A DNA stretch of 64,000 bases. Source: Photobacterium proteolyticum (GTDB lineage Bacteria; Pseudomonadota; Gammaproteobacteria; Enterobacterales; Vibrionaceae). Shown one piece after another: positions 28,414 through 36,884 of this stretch. A program made the translations under genes and the position numbers. Within the stretch, counting starts at the first letter, position 1. Each line of letters starts with the position of its first letter. The DNA lies in the NCBI RefSeq assembly GCF_001939735.1, contig NZ_MJIL01000079.1, positions 370 to 64,369 of the forward strand, read 5' to 3'. The notes under the pieces were generated by a model. That model saw only the letters and a program-made list of their open reading frames with translations, had not been told where the DNA came from and searched no databases.

Positions 28414-29001
28414 CTATTGTGAGCGCTGGCACAGTCGCTCGTAAGCCGCAGGTGTATCAACATCAAAATAGATATTTGTATCGGATAGCCTGGCATATTT
28501 CACCTCACCACCATATATGATGCGTTTCATTTTACCGTCAAAAGGCGCCGATAGGATTTGGGCTTTCAGTGTGGCAGGAAGCAGCACCGGATGACCAGGG
28601 CGTTCAGCGGTGCCTGGGAACACCGTATAGCTGCCACGTTTATCCCATACCCGACGATAAATATCGGGCGAAATACACGGCATGTCACCATGGCAGATAA
28701 AGAAGTTCTCAGTCCTAACCTGCTTGGCCCCTTGCTGAATCGAGCTAAACATCCCTTGCTCATAGTGAGTGTTAACTACCACCTCAACACCTTGTTTTTG
28801 CTTATATCGGTAGGCCAACTCATCGCCACGGTGGCCCGCAACCAATATAACCCGTGAGCAAAATCCAAGTGCATTTTCGATACTTTCATCAAGGATTGTA
28901 TGGTGCCGGTAAGGTAGCATCATCTTCCAGCGTCCCATTCGGGATGACAGGCCGGCAGCCGGCATTACACAATCTACGTGTCGGTATTGTTCCATTGTCA
29001 T
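28414..29001 (-). CDS. mocA: Molybdenum cofactor cytidylyltransferase MocA
   Basis: Nucleotidyltransferase of 195 residues with the N-terminal motif PAAGLSSRMGRWKMMLP (GLSxRMG with the Lys replaced in order as in MocA) and the ICHGDMPCISP block for metal binding. MocA attaches CMP to molybdopterin, giving the MCD cofactor used by xanthine-dehydrogenase-type enzymes. E. coli mocA (ygfJ) sits at the same place next to ygfK. The gene is divergent from yqeC with only 40 bp between starts, and its 3' end abuts the putative activator sites of the ygfK operon. Confidence 0.9.
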   Translation of the reverse strand: MTMEQYRHVDCVMPAAGLSSRMGRWKMMLPYRHHTILDESIENALGFCSRVILVAGHRGDELAYRYKQKQGVEVVVNTHYEQGMFSSIQQGAKQVRTENFFICHGDMPCISPDIYRRVWDKRGSYTVFPGTAERPGHPVLLPATLKAQILSAPFDGKMKRIIYGGEVKYARLSDTNIYFDVDTPAAYERLCQRSQ

Positions 29002-29041
29002 TACTCACTATATTGACGCTTATTGAGCTATTGGGGGCTGC

Positions 29042-29869
29042 ATGAAATCTGCAAAAACTTACCATGCACTACGCGCTTCACAATTTGATATACCGCTTAA
29101 TAACTCGCTGGTTATTGCACTTGTTGGCGGCGGCGGGAAGACATCAACAGCTTTTTGGCTTGCCAGGCAATTCAAAACTCAGGGGCATTGCGTATTTGTC
29201 AGCACCACCACTAAAATGTATTTACCCGAGAACAATCAAGCTGACAACTTTATTAATCTCGAAAGTAGCATCAATCCACTAATACCATACCAGCACCTGG
29301 ATTTATCAGAACCAAGTATCACTTTTTGCTATAAAGATAAAATAATCAGCAACAACAAAAGTGATAAAATTAAAGTGTCCGGTGTCACAGCCGAGTTAAT
29401 CGACAAATTAAAAAATGACTCACCTTTCACAGTTTTTATTATTGAATCTGATGGTGCCAAATGTTTACCAATAAAGGCCCCTGATAGGCATGAGCCTTGC
29501 ATTCCTATTACTTCGGATATGGTTATCGGTATAACTGGCGCAGAAGTTATTCATACTCAGGCAACCCCCGAGAGAATTCATCGATGGAATACGTTTTCTG
29601 CCCTCACTCAATGCTCAACTGGTGACATTATTGATCACCGGGTATTGGGGAACTTGATTGAACATCAACATGGAATGTTTAAGCATGCTCCCGATCAGGC
29701 CATCAAGATTTGGTTAATAAACAAAATAGACCTGACCGCTAACTACCCAAACCTAACCCGGTTAGCCCATAAGGTCATTAACAAGACCACAACCCTTGAT
29801 GCCATCTGGCTTGCTGCGATGAACAGTCAGACACCGATAAAAGACGTACTGACGAGAGGTAAGCCTTAG
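29042..29869 (+). CDS. yqeC: Selenium-dependent hydroxylase accessory protein YqeC
   Basis: Protein of 275 residues with a P-loop-like ALVGGGGKTSTAFWLARQF near residue 30, then FVSTTTKMY and IIESDGAKCLPIKAPDRHEP. These are the signatures of the YqeC family, which occurs only with selenium-dependent molybdenum hydroxylases and is thought to help insert or activate the selenium-containing cofactor using a nucleotide. It is followed by yqeB after 34 bp. The A+T content is higher than in the flanking genes. The precise function is unknown. Confidence 0.88.
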   Translation: MKSAKTYHALRASQFDIPLNNSLVIALVGGGGKTSTAFWLARQFKTQGHCVFVSTTTKMYLPENNQADNFINLESSINPLIPYQHLDLSEPSITFCYKDKIISNNKSDKIKVSGVTAELIDKLKNDSPFTVFIIESDGAKCLPIKAPDRHEPCIPITSDMVIGITGAEVIHTQATPERIHRWNTFSALTQCSTGDIIDHRVLGNLIEHQHGMFKHAPDQAIKIWLINKIDLTANYPNLTRLAHKVINKTTTLDAIWLAAMNSQTPIKDVLTRGKP

Positions 29870-29903
29870 CACCTCTCGTCGCGAGACACTGAGGTCAAAA
29901 CTG

Positions 29904-31502
29904 ATGAACATTTTTGCAAAAGCTGCCCAACTCGAAGAAGAGAACATTCCATTTGCCCTGGCAAATATCATTGAAACCCGCGGTTCGGCACCGCGCCACT
30001 CTGGGCAGATGATTATCAAGGCGGACGGTTCAATCATAGGCACGGTCGGTGGCGGCATGATTGAGCGCTACGTTATCGAACAGTCACTGGAAGCTTTGCA
30101 GGAAAGAAAGGCCCGTGTTGTCAAAGGACGAATGACCCGTTCGGGCCCGGACGCCATGGACATGGACTGCGGTGGCGCCATGAGCGTATTCATTGATGTT
30201 TATGGTCTTCGCCCCAGCCTGCTCCTGATTGGTGCCGGACATGTGAACCGCGCTGTCGCCCATGCAGCTCATGTGCTCGGATTTGATATTACCGTCGCAG
30301 ATGCCTATGAAGACAGCCTTGCCGAAGAACACTTTCCTGCCGGTACCAAGCGGACTCTAGGCAAAAACATGGAAGATGCTATCGACAAGCTGGATATCAA
30401 CAAAGACAGTTTCGTCGTGATTGCTACCAATCATCAGGATCAGGATGCAATCACCAAGGTTGTTGATTGCGATACCCGCTATATTGGTCTGATGGCAAGC
30501 CGTCGCAAAGTGCAGACCCTATTCAACCACCTGCGAAAGTGCAATGTCAGCGAAGCACATATTCAGGCTATCCACTCCCCTATTGGTTTCAATATCGGTG
30601 CTGAGACTCCAGAAGAGATCGCCATCAGCATCATGGCCGAGATCCTCAAAGTCAAACATCAGTCTGCCGGTGGTTTGATGAAAGACGATACCCGCCTCAA
30701 TCGTAATAAACTGGTTTTAATCCGTGGCGCAGGAGATATCGCTACTGGTGTTGCGATCCGGCTCAAAAATGCAGGATTTAAAGTGGTTATGACCGATATT
30801 TCACAGCCAACTGTGATTCGCTGCACGGTCTCTTTTGCCCAGTGCCTGTACGGTAATCCTGCCGAAGTTGAAGGGATCATCGCCCAAAAAGCGAAAAGTT
30901 GCGAAGAAGTTTTCAAACTGATCGACGATAACAAGATCCCGGTAATGGTAGATGAAGATTGCTGCTCGCTGTCCAGCCTCAAACCGACTTTTGTGGTCGA
31001 TGCCATTCTGGCCAAGCGTAATCTTGGTACAACACGAGACATGGCACCTATCACCATAGCTCTCGGTCCGGGCTTTACAGCCGGAGAAGACTGCGACGCG
31101 GTTATTGAAACCAACCGGGGCCACTACCTCGGACGAATTATCTACAACGGTGTCACCCAGGCCAATACAGGGATCCCCGGCAATATAGCAGGCTACACCC
31201 ATCAGCGTGTACTGCGTGCTCCCTGCGAAGGCATTATGCATAACCATGTCAAACTGGGAGATATCGTAGAAGAAGGGGATGTTATTGCCCATGTCGGTGA
31301 CAGCCCGGTTGTTGCCCCGCTAGGCGGCATGGTGCGGGGGCTGCTGAATGAAGGGCTCACCGTCACCGAAGGATTCAAAATTGGTGATATTGACCCGAGA
31401 GGCATCGAGGCCGATTTCACCACCGTTTCTGACAAAGCCAGAGCTATCGGCGGCAGCGTACTGGAAGCAATGCTCCATCTGGAGCACACCGTGTTGAATT
31501 AA
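29904..31502 (+). CDS. yqeB: Selenium-dependent molybdenum hydroxylase system protein YqeB (XdhC/CoxI fusion)
   Basis: Protein of 532 residues made of two parts. Residues 1-250 are an XdhC/CoxI-like domain (ETRGSAPRHSGQM, DCGGAMSVFID, and a Rossmann motif LIGAGHVNRAVAHAA). The C-terminal part is the YqeB/EF2563 region (VLIRGAGDIATGVAIRL, MVDEDCCSLSSLKP, ALGPGFTAGEDCDAVIETNRG). The EF2563 family marks selenium as a labile molybdenum-hydroxylase cofactor; XdhC-like domains hold and sulfurate or selenate the molybdenum cofactor before insertion. GAGGT precedes the ATG. It continues into a MauE-like gene after 31 bp, so the operon probably extends beyond the E. coli arrangement. Confidence 0.92.
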   Translation: MNIFAKAAQLEEENIPFALANIIETRGSAPRHSGQMIIKADGSIIGTVGGGMIERYVIEQSLEALQERKARVVKGRMTRSGPDAMDMDCGGAMSVFIDVYGLRPSLLLIGAGHVNRAVAHAAHVLGFDITVADAYEDSLAEEHFPAGTKRTLGKNMEDAIDKLDINKDSFVVIATNHQDQDAITKVVDCDTRYIGLMASRRKVQTLFNHLRKCNVSEAHIQAIHSPIGFNIGAETPEEIAISIMAEILKVKHQSAGGLMKDDTRLNRNKLVLIRGAGDIATGVAIRLKNAGFKVVMTDISQPTVIRCTVSFAQCLYGNPAEVEGIIAQKAKSCEEVFKLIDDNKIPVMVDEDCCSLSSLKPTFVVDAILAKRNLGTTRDMAPITIALGPGFTAGEDCDAVIETNRGHYLGRIIYNGVTQANTGIPGNIAGYTHQRVLRAPCEGIMHNHVKLGDIVEEGDVIAHVGDSPVVAPLGGMVRGLLNEGLTVTEGFKIGDIDPRGIEADFTTVSDKARAIGGSVLEAMLHLEHTVLN

Positions 31503-31533
31503 GATTTTACTATTTATAGAAGGGAGTATCGCT

Positions 31534-31980
31534 ATGAAAACACGTGGATATATTCATCGTTTCGTCACCAGCTTCGTCTTGCTCTCGGCGGCAGCCATTG
31601 CCCTAAAAGGCTTCTTCCACCCAGAGCAAACTGCGCTCTTGTTACAAGATACCGGGCTGGTACCGGCTATATATGTCGATGTATTGGCATTCTCCCTTCC
31701 GTTTGCGCTGGCTGTGTGCCTCTCGCTGGCTTTCTTTGAGCTGACCTCCATCGCGCCTATCCTGGTCTGCCTGGCTCTGTATATGCTGCCGTCCGGAATC
31801 GCGCTATACCAGGGGTTGCATTTTGACTGCGGCTGCTATCTGCCTGGCTCTTTGGAATCACAAGTCTATAGCGAACTGGAACCGCAATTTATCGTCCTGC
31901 TGCTCATCACATTCTTTACCGCCGGACTGCACTATTTCAATAGCCAGCGGCCAGTTCGCAACAAAGCACACCTTGCCTAA
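31534..31980 (+). CDS. MauE/DoxX-like redox-associated membrane protein
   Basis: Integral membrane protein of 148 residues with about four hydrophobic helices (roughly 12-30, 43-65, 68-92, 118-140). The loop before the last helix carries the FDCGCYLPG motif typical of MauE/DoxX-like proteins linked to thiol redox transfer. It has AAGGGAG before the ATG, lies 31 bp after yqeB and is followed by a secreted rhodanese. I infer a quinone- or thiol-linked redox role in delivering or reducing sulfur or selenium for cofactor maturation, but no direct evidence exists. Confidence 0.65.
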   Translation: MKTRGYIHRFVTSFVLLSAAAIALKGFFHPEQTALLLQDTGLVPAIYVDVLAFSLPFALAVCLSLAFFELTSIAPILVCLALYMLPSGIALYQGLHFDCGCYLPGSLESQVYSELEPQFIVLLLITFFTAGLHYFNSQRPVRNKAHLA

Positions 31981-32058
31981 ATGCGGTGTGGATATTCAGT
32001 GTATTTTTGTCACTTTCGCCGCATTTTTGCGGCGAAATTCAACCAATAAGGACTTACT

Positions 32059-32622
32059 ATGCCATTCAGTAAATCTCGTCTTCAACGTCCTCGTCGTAGC
32101 TTCTGGCTCAATGCATTTATTCTGGCGGCTGGTCTTCTGATCTTACCCCTAACTGCCAATGCGGGCCTGTTCTCCGGAAAATTCGAGGCAGAAGTACAAA
32201 CAGAGCAGGTCGCAATCAAGCTACACAATGACACGCTAGCGGGTGGTTACCAGCTGATAGATACTAATGGTGTGAAAGCCCTGCTGGACAACAAAGAGGA
32301 TGTCCTGATTATTGATGCTATGCCGTATAAGGACAGTTACAAGAAAGAGCATATCCCGACAGCGATCCAGTTTGAGTTCCCGATTGCCTCAATGCCTGAG
32401 TGGAAAGTCACAGGCACGGATGGTAAAACCCAGGAAAACTTCGCGGCTTTGCTCGGTGCCGACAAAAACAAGACGCTCGTTTTCTACTGCGGATTTGTTA
32501 AATGTGGCCGAAGCCACAATGCAGCCGCATGGGCGATTAAGATGGGCTACAACAACGTCTATCGCTACCCAGGCGGCATCTACGCATGGAAAGGTGCTGG
32601 CTTTGACACAGAAAGCAAATAA
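32059..32622 (+). CDS. Periplasmic rhodanese-domain protein
   Basis: Protein of 187 residues with an N-terminal hydrophobic segment (residues ~14-34, ending NANAGLF), likely a Sec signal peptide, and a rhodanese domain. VLIIDAMPYKDSYKKEHIPTA is split over the substrate-entry part, and the active-site loop is CGFVKCGRS with Cys as catalytic residue and a second Cys four positions later. Such proteins move sulfane sulfur or, in principle, selenium. It follows the MauE-like gene and ends in a strong terminator, so yqeC-yqeB-mauE-like-rhodanese may be one transcript. Confidence 0.8.
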   Translation: MPFSKSRLQRPRRSFWLNAFILAAGLLILPLTANAGLFSGKFEAEVQTEQVAIKLHNDTLAGGYQLIDTNGVKALLDNKEDVLIIDAMPYKDSYKKEHIPTAIQFEFPIASMPEWKVTGTDGKTQENFAALLGADKNKTLVFYCGFVKCGRSHNAAAWAIKMGYNNVYRYPGGIYAWKGAGFDTESK

Positions 32623-32664
32623 GTACTAACAGAACCATTCAATACCATGAATACTGATTTCAGA

Positions 32665-32689
32665 AGCGGGAGAGTACTCCCGCTTTTTT
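32665..32689 (+). terminator. Terminator after the rhodanese gene
   Basis: Stem AGCGGGAG / CTCCCGCT with loop AGTA followed by six T. Confidence 0.92.
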
Positions 32690-32742
32690 GACTTTAGGTA
32701 CATCCCATGTACACGATGGAAGGCTACCCAAAGTGAACAGGG

Positions 32743-33192
32743 CTAGAAGCTGATCTGCGTATCTAACGTCACAACAAGGTTATAGTTCTTGGTATCAATC
32801 AAGCCGACAGGCACAAGGCCAAAGTTAAAGCTCAACCAGTCAATAGGAAGTACTCGCAGGTAAGGCTGGGCCAGTGGCACAACATCCATCCCCGACTCCT
32901 CCCTATAACCAGTAACCCCTCCCAGTCGAATACCGAGCCCCAGATAAGGATTCATGTCGTATTCAAACGTTTTATAGGCAGCAACACTTTGACGTGAATA
33001 GCTATTTTCAAAACCAATAACGCCATAGCTAGCATATTCAACACCAACGCCCAGATTGCTCTCATTAAGATCAATACATTGATTACTAGCACAGTAAAAA
33101 TGTTTGCTCGCCAGTGGCAATGTTACCCTGAACTCGCTGGCACTATTAGGCAGAGCAGCAAAGGCGAGTAAGATCGCAAATGCTTTCTTCAT
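32743..33192 (-). CDS. Small outer-membrane beta-barrel-like protein
   Basis: Protein of 149 residues with a signal peptide (MKKAFAILLAFAALPNSAS) and alternating hydrophobic strands, ending in QISF with a C-terminal phenylalanine as in outer-membrane barrels. Cys34 and Cys39 (FYCASNQC) could form a disulfide near the first loop. The pattern recalls small PagP-like or phage-encoded eight-stranded barrel proteins, but I do not recognise a family with confidence. It has no operon partner and lies beside a long gene-free stretch. Confidence 0.55.
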   Translation of the reverse strand: MKKAFAILLAFAALPNSASEFRVTLPLASKHFYCASNQCIDLNESNLGVGVEYASYGVIGFENSYSRQSVAAYKTFEYDMNPYLGLGIRLGGVTGYREESGMDVVPLAQPYLRVLPIDWLSFNFGLVPVGLIDTKNYNLVVTLDTQISF

Positions 33193-34107
33193 TTAGGTTT
33201 CCTGCAAATTATTATTTTGAATACTACGCACCCCACCCTGGAGAGTATTTGCTCCAAAGTAATCTAAAGGATGCCTTTAACGAATTACTACTCGAAATTA
33301 AGGATGGATATCGCTTATAACTTTTATCTTATTGATATTAAACAGCCTTTATTGTTTATTTTTGTATCACTGACTCGCAAAATCAATTAGGAAACAGGGG
33401 ATTGAACCCAGTTATTCCCCTATCAGCAAAATAATCCTATTTTATCTGGTCTCACAAACATTAACTTATTCAATTAGTCACTTATTAAATTCAATCAAGA
33501 GCAGATAAAAACATAAGTTACTGATTTAAATGGCAATAGAAGGAGAGCCGTATATGTGAGCTTTCCTTGTTGTCCTAATTATGAAAATAGTCTTCTTATT
33601 AAGAATAAGCATATGATGACGAATATTATTATTCAGTCAAATAAAAACTGACCGTTTTTTTACTTTATCAGTCTTGATAATGAGAAAATACACCAAATTT
33701 CATGCTAAGTTTCTGAGTGACAATATATTTATTTGCTCACATTATTTTGAGATATTCTGCGCAATTTTGTTATTTTTTTGTCTTCCTCATTATGGATATA
33801 AAACCCAATGAATATTTATATTGTCATATTATCATTTGTTTCTATAGGGTTTATTTCCACACCATCTAAACTACGCCAAATAATAGAGCATTAGCTCTTT
33901 TCGGATTAATTCTATCGCCCTATTTTGTCTGCCATAACAAGTGCTAGACCCATTCAAATACAGTGTTCTTAAAGATCTCCTACAGTAACCCTCTGCACCT
34001 TTGTCGCTGCCAGAACCTTTGCCTGTGGCAAGCTGGAACTCTAGCTCCTTGATTTATAAGCTAACTTTCAATACCGCTTTATCTGCACCAATGAAACAAC
34101 ACCTAAC
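33193..34107. other. Gene-free AT-rich stretch
   Basis: About 0.9 kb without a convincing gene, clearly more AT-rich than its surroundings. A 28-codon hydrophobic frame at 33808-33894 lacks a ribosome binding site. A small hairpin AGAGC-ATTA-GCTCT followed by TTTT is at about 33886-33902, which might end a short transcript. No homology to neighbouring genes was recognised. Confidence 0.5.
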
Positions 34108-34124
34108 TTATCGTTTTTCGATAA
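34108..34124. promoter_or_regulatory. Palindromic operator TTATCG-N5-CGATAA, copy 1
   Basis: TTATCGTTTTTCGATAA, 63 bp upstream of the DUF2975 gene. The identical palindrome, read from the opposite strand, precedes the second DUF2975/XRE pair at 47742. It is probably the site of the XRE repressor encoded in each pair. Confidence 0.65.
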
Positions 34125-34190
34125 TTTTTTATTGAACTACGGCGTTCCGGATGTCAAGATATATACAAATCTACACGGGGGAAACTATGA

Positions 34191-34724
34191 ATGTCTGTTC
34201 AAAATGCCATTCAAACACTTAGCCAGAGGCTTCTTATCCTACTTTGGATAATCCTGCTATTTACACCGATATCAATCACATTTATCTGGTTCTACGGTAC
34301 ACTTGTTGAGTCCGCCAGTGGGGTAAGCCTGGAGTTTTCATTCGATGTCAGTTTGCCTCTGACTATCGGAAAGTCGTTAATGGGTTACCCGTTTGCTCTA
34401 CTACCATCACTCGTTTACATGGCAATCATCTGGCAATTAATCCGCTTGTTCCGCCTCTATCAGTTAGGTGACGTATTTACACAAGCAAACGTTTCCTGCT
34501 TCAGGCGTATCGCTAACTTGATGATTGCGACACCTGTTATCAGCGTACTATCCGACATGTTATTGGGTGCCGTTCTGTCTATTGGTCAGGAAAACTTCAA
34601 TATAGGATTCACTATTGATGACAGTGACTTGACGATTTTACTGATTGGCCTTACGGTGCGTGCTATTTCGCACGTTATGACGCTGGCGAAGGATATTAAA
34701 GAAGAAAACGAGCTAACAGTTTAG
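34191..34724 (+). CDS. DUF2975 membrane protein, copy 1
   Basis: Membrane protein of 177 residues with four hydrophobic helices (about 12-34, 52-75, 100-125 and 140-165) and the DUF2975 features YPFALLPSLVYMAIIWQLIRLFRLYQLGDVFT (split) and a C-terminal VRAISHVM-LAKDIKEENEL. It is followed after nine bases by an XRE-type regulator. GGGGGA precedes the ATG by about ten bases. A close paralogue is encoded at 47825 with the same partner. The function of DUF2975 is not known; pairing with small HTH regulators is a recurring theme. Confidence 0.82.
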   Translation: MSVQNAIQTLSQRLLILLWIILLFTPISITFIWFYGTLVESASGVSLEFSFDVSLPLTIGKSLMGYPFALLPSLVYMAIIWQLIRLFRLYQLGDVFTQANVSCFRRIANLMIATPVISVLSDMLLGAVLSIGQENFNIGFTIDDSDLTILLIGLTVRAISHVMTLAKDIKEENELTV

Positions 34725-34733
34725 GATAACAAC

Positions 34734-34955
34734 ATGCCAATTATCATTAATTTAGATGTAATGCTGGCAAAGAGAAAGATGCGCTCAAATGAACTCGCAG
34801 CCAAGATCGGTATTACAGAGCAAAATCTATCAGTACTCAAAAATGGTCGAGCCAAGGCACTCCGGCTGACAACGCTCGAAGCGATATGCAAGCACCTTAA
34901 CTGTCAGCCCGGAGACATTCTCGAGTATGCCGATGAAACAGATGCCAACGAGTAG
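34734..34955 (+). CDS. XRE-family (YozG-like) helix-turn-helix regulator, copy 1
   Basis: DNA-binding protein of 73 residues. LAAKIGITEQNLSVLKNGRAKALRLTTLEAICKHLNCQPGDILEY (split) is a Cro/CI-type helix-turn-helix of the YozG kind, almost the whole protein. AGGA lies eight bases before the ATG. It differs from the copy at 48368 at only a few positions outside the acidic tail, and the recognition region (EQNLSVLKN) is identical, which agrees with the shared palindrome upstream of both operons. Probably an autorepressor. Confidence 0.88.
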   Translation: MPIIINLDVMLAKRKMRSNELAAKIGITEQNLSVLKNGRAKALRLTTLEAICKHLNCQPGDILEYADETDANE

Positions 34956-34992
34956 ATAAGCTATTTTCATACTCATGCCTGACATAAATAGC

Positions 34993-35030
34993 AGGAACAC
35001 ATACAACAACACGTATGTGTTTCCTTTGTT
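34993..35030 (+). terminator. Terminator after XRE copy 1
   Basis: Stem AGGAACACATAC / GTATGTGTTTCCT with one bulge and a short loop, then TTTGTT. Confidence 0.75.
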
Positions 35031-35455
35031 ATTAACAGAAAACTAAAGCGCATTAAGTTGAGCTCAAGACTAACCTACCCCCAACAAGCACAATGTTGCC
35101 ACGATGTTATTTTAACTGGGTATTTTCCTTACCTCTCCTACCGCTATTTTTCGAAATAATCTAAACCAAACCATCCCCAAGCCACTTCCAAAAACCACTA
35201 AAAAACGCCACCAAAGTGGTATTGCTCGTGGTAGCAATTTGTGGAAAAGCATACCTTTATCACATTCCTATCAATTATTTAAAATTAGTCAAAATTCACC
35301 CATCGAATACCATAAAAATAAAATGGTTATTTTTCATTAACCTACAAAAAATCCATTAATATTCTTTCACATTAAATAACATACGCTCGCATTTCTATAT
35401 CTGCCATTCACACCCTCTCATTAGAATGAATAAAAAAACACGCGAGGTGAGTTTT
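35031..35455. promoter_or_regulatory. Upstream region of torECAD
   Basis: Gene-free 425 bases. Two small inverted repeats occur (ACCACT / AGTGGT ending at 35220, and ATTGCT / AGCAAT at 35221-35238). Nearer the gene, CATTAA appears three times in direct orientation at 35335, 35354 and 35370, spaced 19 and 16 bases, which could be response-regulator (TorR-like) boxes. No torR or torS gene is in the window. Low certainty. Confidence 0.3.
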
Positions 35456-35572
35456 ATGACAGCAATAAAACAACAAGAATTGAGATCAACATTTCTTTAC
35501 ACATTTGTTATTTTCCCTGCACTTACAGCAGGTGCGGTAGGCCTTTATGGTTTGGCAGCGTGGCTGCTGTAA
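35456..35572 (+). CDS. torE: Small membrane protein TorE
   Basis: A 38-codon gene: a short charged N-terminus (MTAIKQQELRSTF) followed by one hydrophobic helix (LYTFVIFPALTAGAVGLYG) and ending AAWLL. GAGGTGAG lies just upstream of the ATG, and the stop is nine bases before torC. TorE/NapE-type single-helix proteins precede torC or nap genes in marine gammaproteobacteria. Their role is unknown, possibly assembly of the membrane electron-transfer chain. The copy is shorter than the ~55 residues I associate with the family. Confidence 0.75.
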   Translation: MTAIKQQELRSTFLYTFVIFPALTAGAVGLYGLAAWLL

Positions 35573-35581
35573 GGAAAAATA

Positions 35582-36760
35582 ATGAAATCTATTAAGCAAA
35601 TACTGCAACATTTCTTTACACCCAGTAAAACCATCGGTTTAGGTATTTTGATCCTGGCCGGCTTTGTTGGCGGTATCGGATTCTGGACGACTTTTGATGC
35701 CGGTCTTGAATACACCAATCAGGAACAATTCTGCATTGGTTGTCATGAAATGGAAAACAACGTCTACCAAGAACTACAAAGTACTATCCACTTTAAAAAC
35801 CGTACCGGTGTACGCGCAACTTGTCCGGACTGCCATGTTCCGCACAATTTTACCGACAAGATAGCGCGTAAAGCTCAGGCTTCAATGGAGTTATGGGCCA
35901 AGCTGACCGGCGAAGTCGATACACCTGAGAAGTTCAGCAAAAAACGTCTGGAAATGGCGAAACGCGAATGGGCACGAATGTCTGAAAACGGCTCCGCCGA
36001 ATGCCGTAGTTGCCATGACTATAACAGCATGGACTTTGACAAGATGTCGGCTGATGCCCGCGATCAGATGATGGATGCTGCCAAAAACGATCAAAGCTGC
36101 ATCGACTGTCACAAAGGTATTGCTCACCACATGCCGGATATGTCCGCTGGCTACAAAGCCATTATGGATGATCTGAACACGCAGGCTCTAGAAACATCGG
36201 TTCGTAGCGGGAACACCTACTATACGCTGCACAACAAGGAACTGTTCCTGGATCCGGAGATGACTAAAAAAGCGGGCTTGATGATCTCATCAGTGCCAGT
36301 GGAAGTCGTCAGCAGCCAAGGCGACGCCATTGAAGTCAAAATTACCGGTTGGCGCAAGAAAAAAGGCAGTGGCAAAATCATTATGCAAGACTTTGCCCGC
36401 AATATTCGTGTCGCTTCACTTCAGCGTAAAGTCGCCAAAACCAAAGGCTTCTTTAATGTCCTTGATGCCAAAGAAGACGAAGATACCAGCATCACCTGGC
36501 AGAACGTCGACTTTACCCTATGGACGGACAAAACCGACCTGGTCGAAGAGGTTGAGCCAATTTGGGAATATGCCAAGGAAGCCTACACCGCAACGTGCAG
36601 CCGTTGTCACTCACAACCTGCAGAGGCGCATTTTGACTCAAACACCTGGGTAGGAATGTTCAAAGGCATGCTTGATTTCGCCGACTTCGAAAAAGAAGAA
36701 GAGCAAGTTGTTCTGCGCTACCTGCAGATGCACTCTTCGGACTATAGCAACGATCACTAA
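35582..36760 (+). CDS. torC: Pentahaem c-type cytochrome TorC
   Basis: Membrane-anchored cytochrome of 392 residues in the NapC/NirT/TorC family. An N-terminal helix (about 16-36) anchors the protein. Four CXXCH haem motifs are in the NapC-like domain (CIGCH, CPDCH, CRSCH, CIDCH) and a fifth, CSRCH, is near residue 340 in the TorC-specific C-terminal domain. It takes electrons from menaquinol and passes them to TorA in the periplasm. The fifth haem distinguishes TorC from NapC. AAGGAAAAAT precedes the start. Confidence 0.95.
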   Translation: MKSIKQILQHFFTPSKTIGLGILILAGFVGGIGFWTTFDAGLEYTNQEQFCIGCHEMENNVYQELQSTIHFKNRTGVRATCPDCHVPHNFTDKIARKAQASMELWAKLTGEVDTPEKFSKKRLEMAKREWARMSENGSAECRSCHDYNSMDFDKMSADARDQMMDAAKNDQSCIDCHKGIAHHMPDMSAGYKAIMDDLNTQALETSVRSGNTYYTLHNKELFLDPEMTKKAGLMISSVPVEVVSSQGDAIEVKITGWRKKKGSGKIIMQDFARNIRVASLQRKVAKTKGFFNVLDAKEDEDTSITWQNVDFTLWTDKTDLVEEVEPIWEYAKEAYTATCSRCHSQPAEAHFDSNTWVGMFKGMLDFADFEKEEEQVVLRYLQMHSSDYSNDH

Positions 36761-36884
36761 CTAAGCTTGGAGGTCGTTATCGGCGCCCTCCTTCCCCTAA
36801 AACCAAACCGAATGGTTAGGATGCCTCTTGGCAAAAATTAATTGTTCAGCTTGGTATCAATAATAACTGATAAGCGAGGCTATC

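Noticed and set aside
33808..33894. Twenty-eight-residue hydrophobic frame as a toxin-like peptide
   Set aside because: No ribosome binding site, no antisense partner and high AT content makes such frames likely by chance.
36761..36884. Terminator between torC and torA
   Set aside because: The GGAGG/CCTCC repeat has a long loop and no T-run; a weak attenuator at most.
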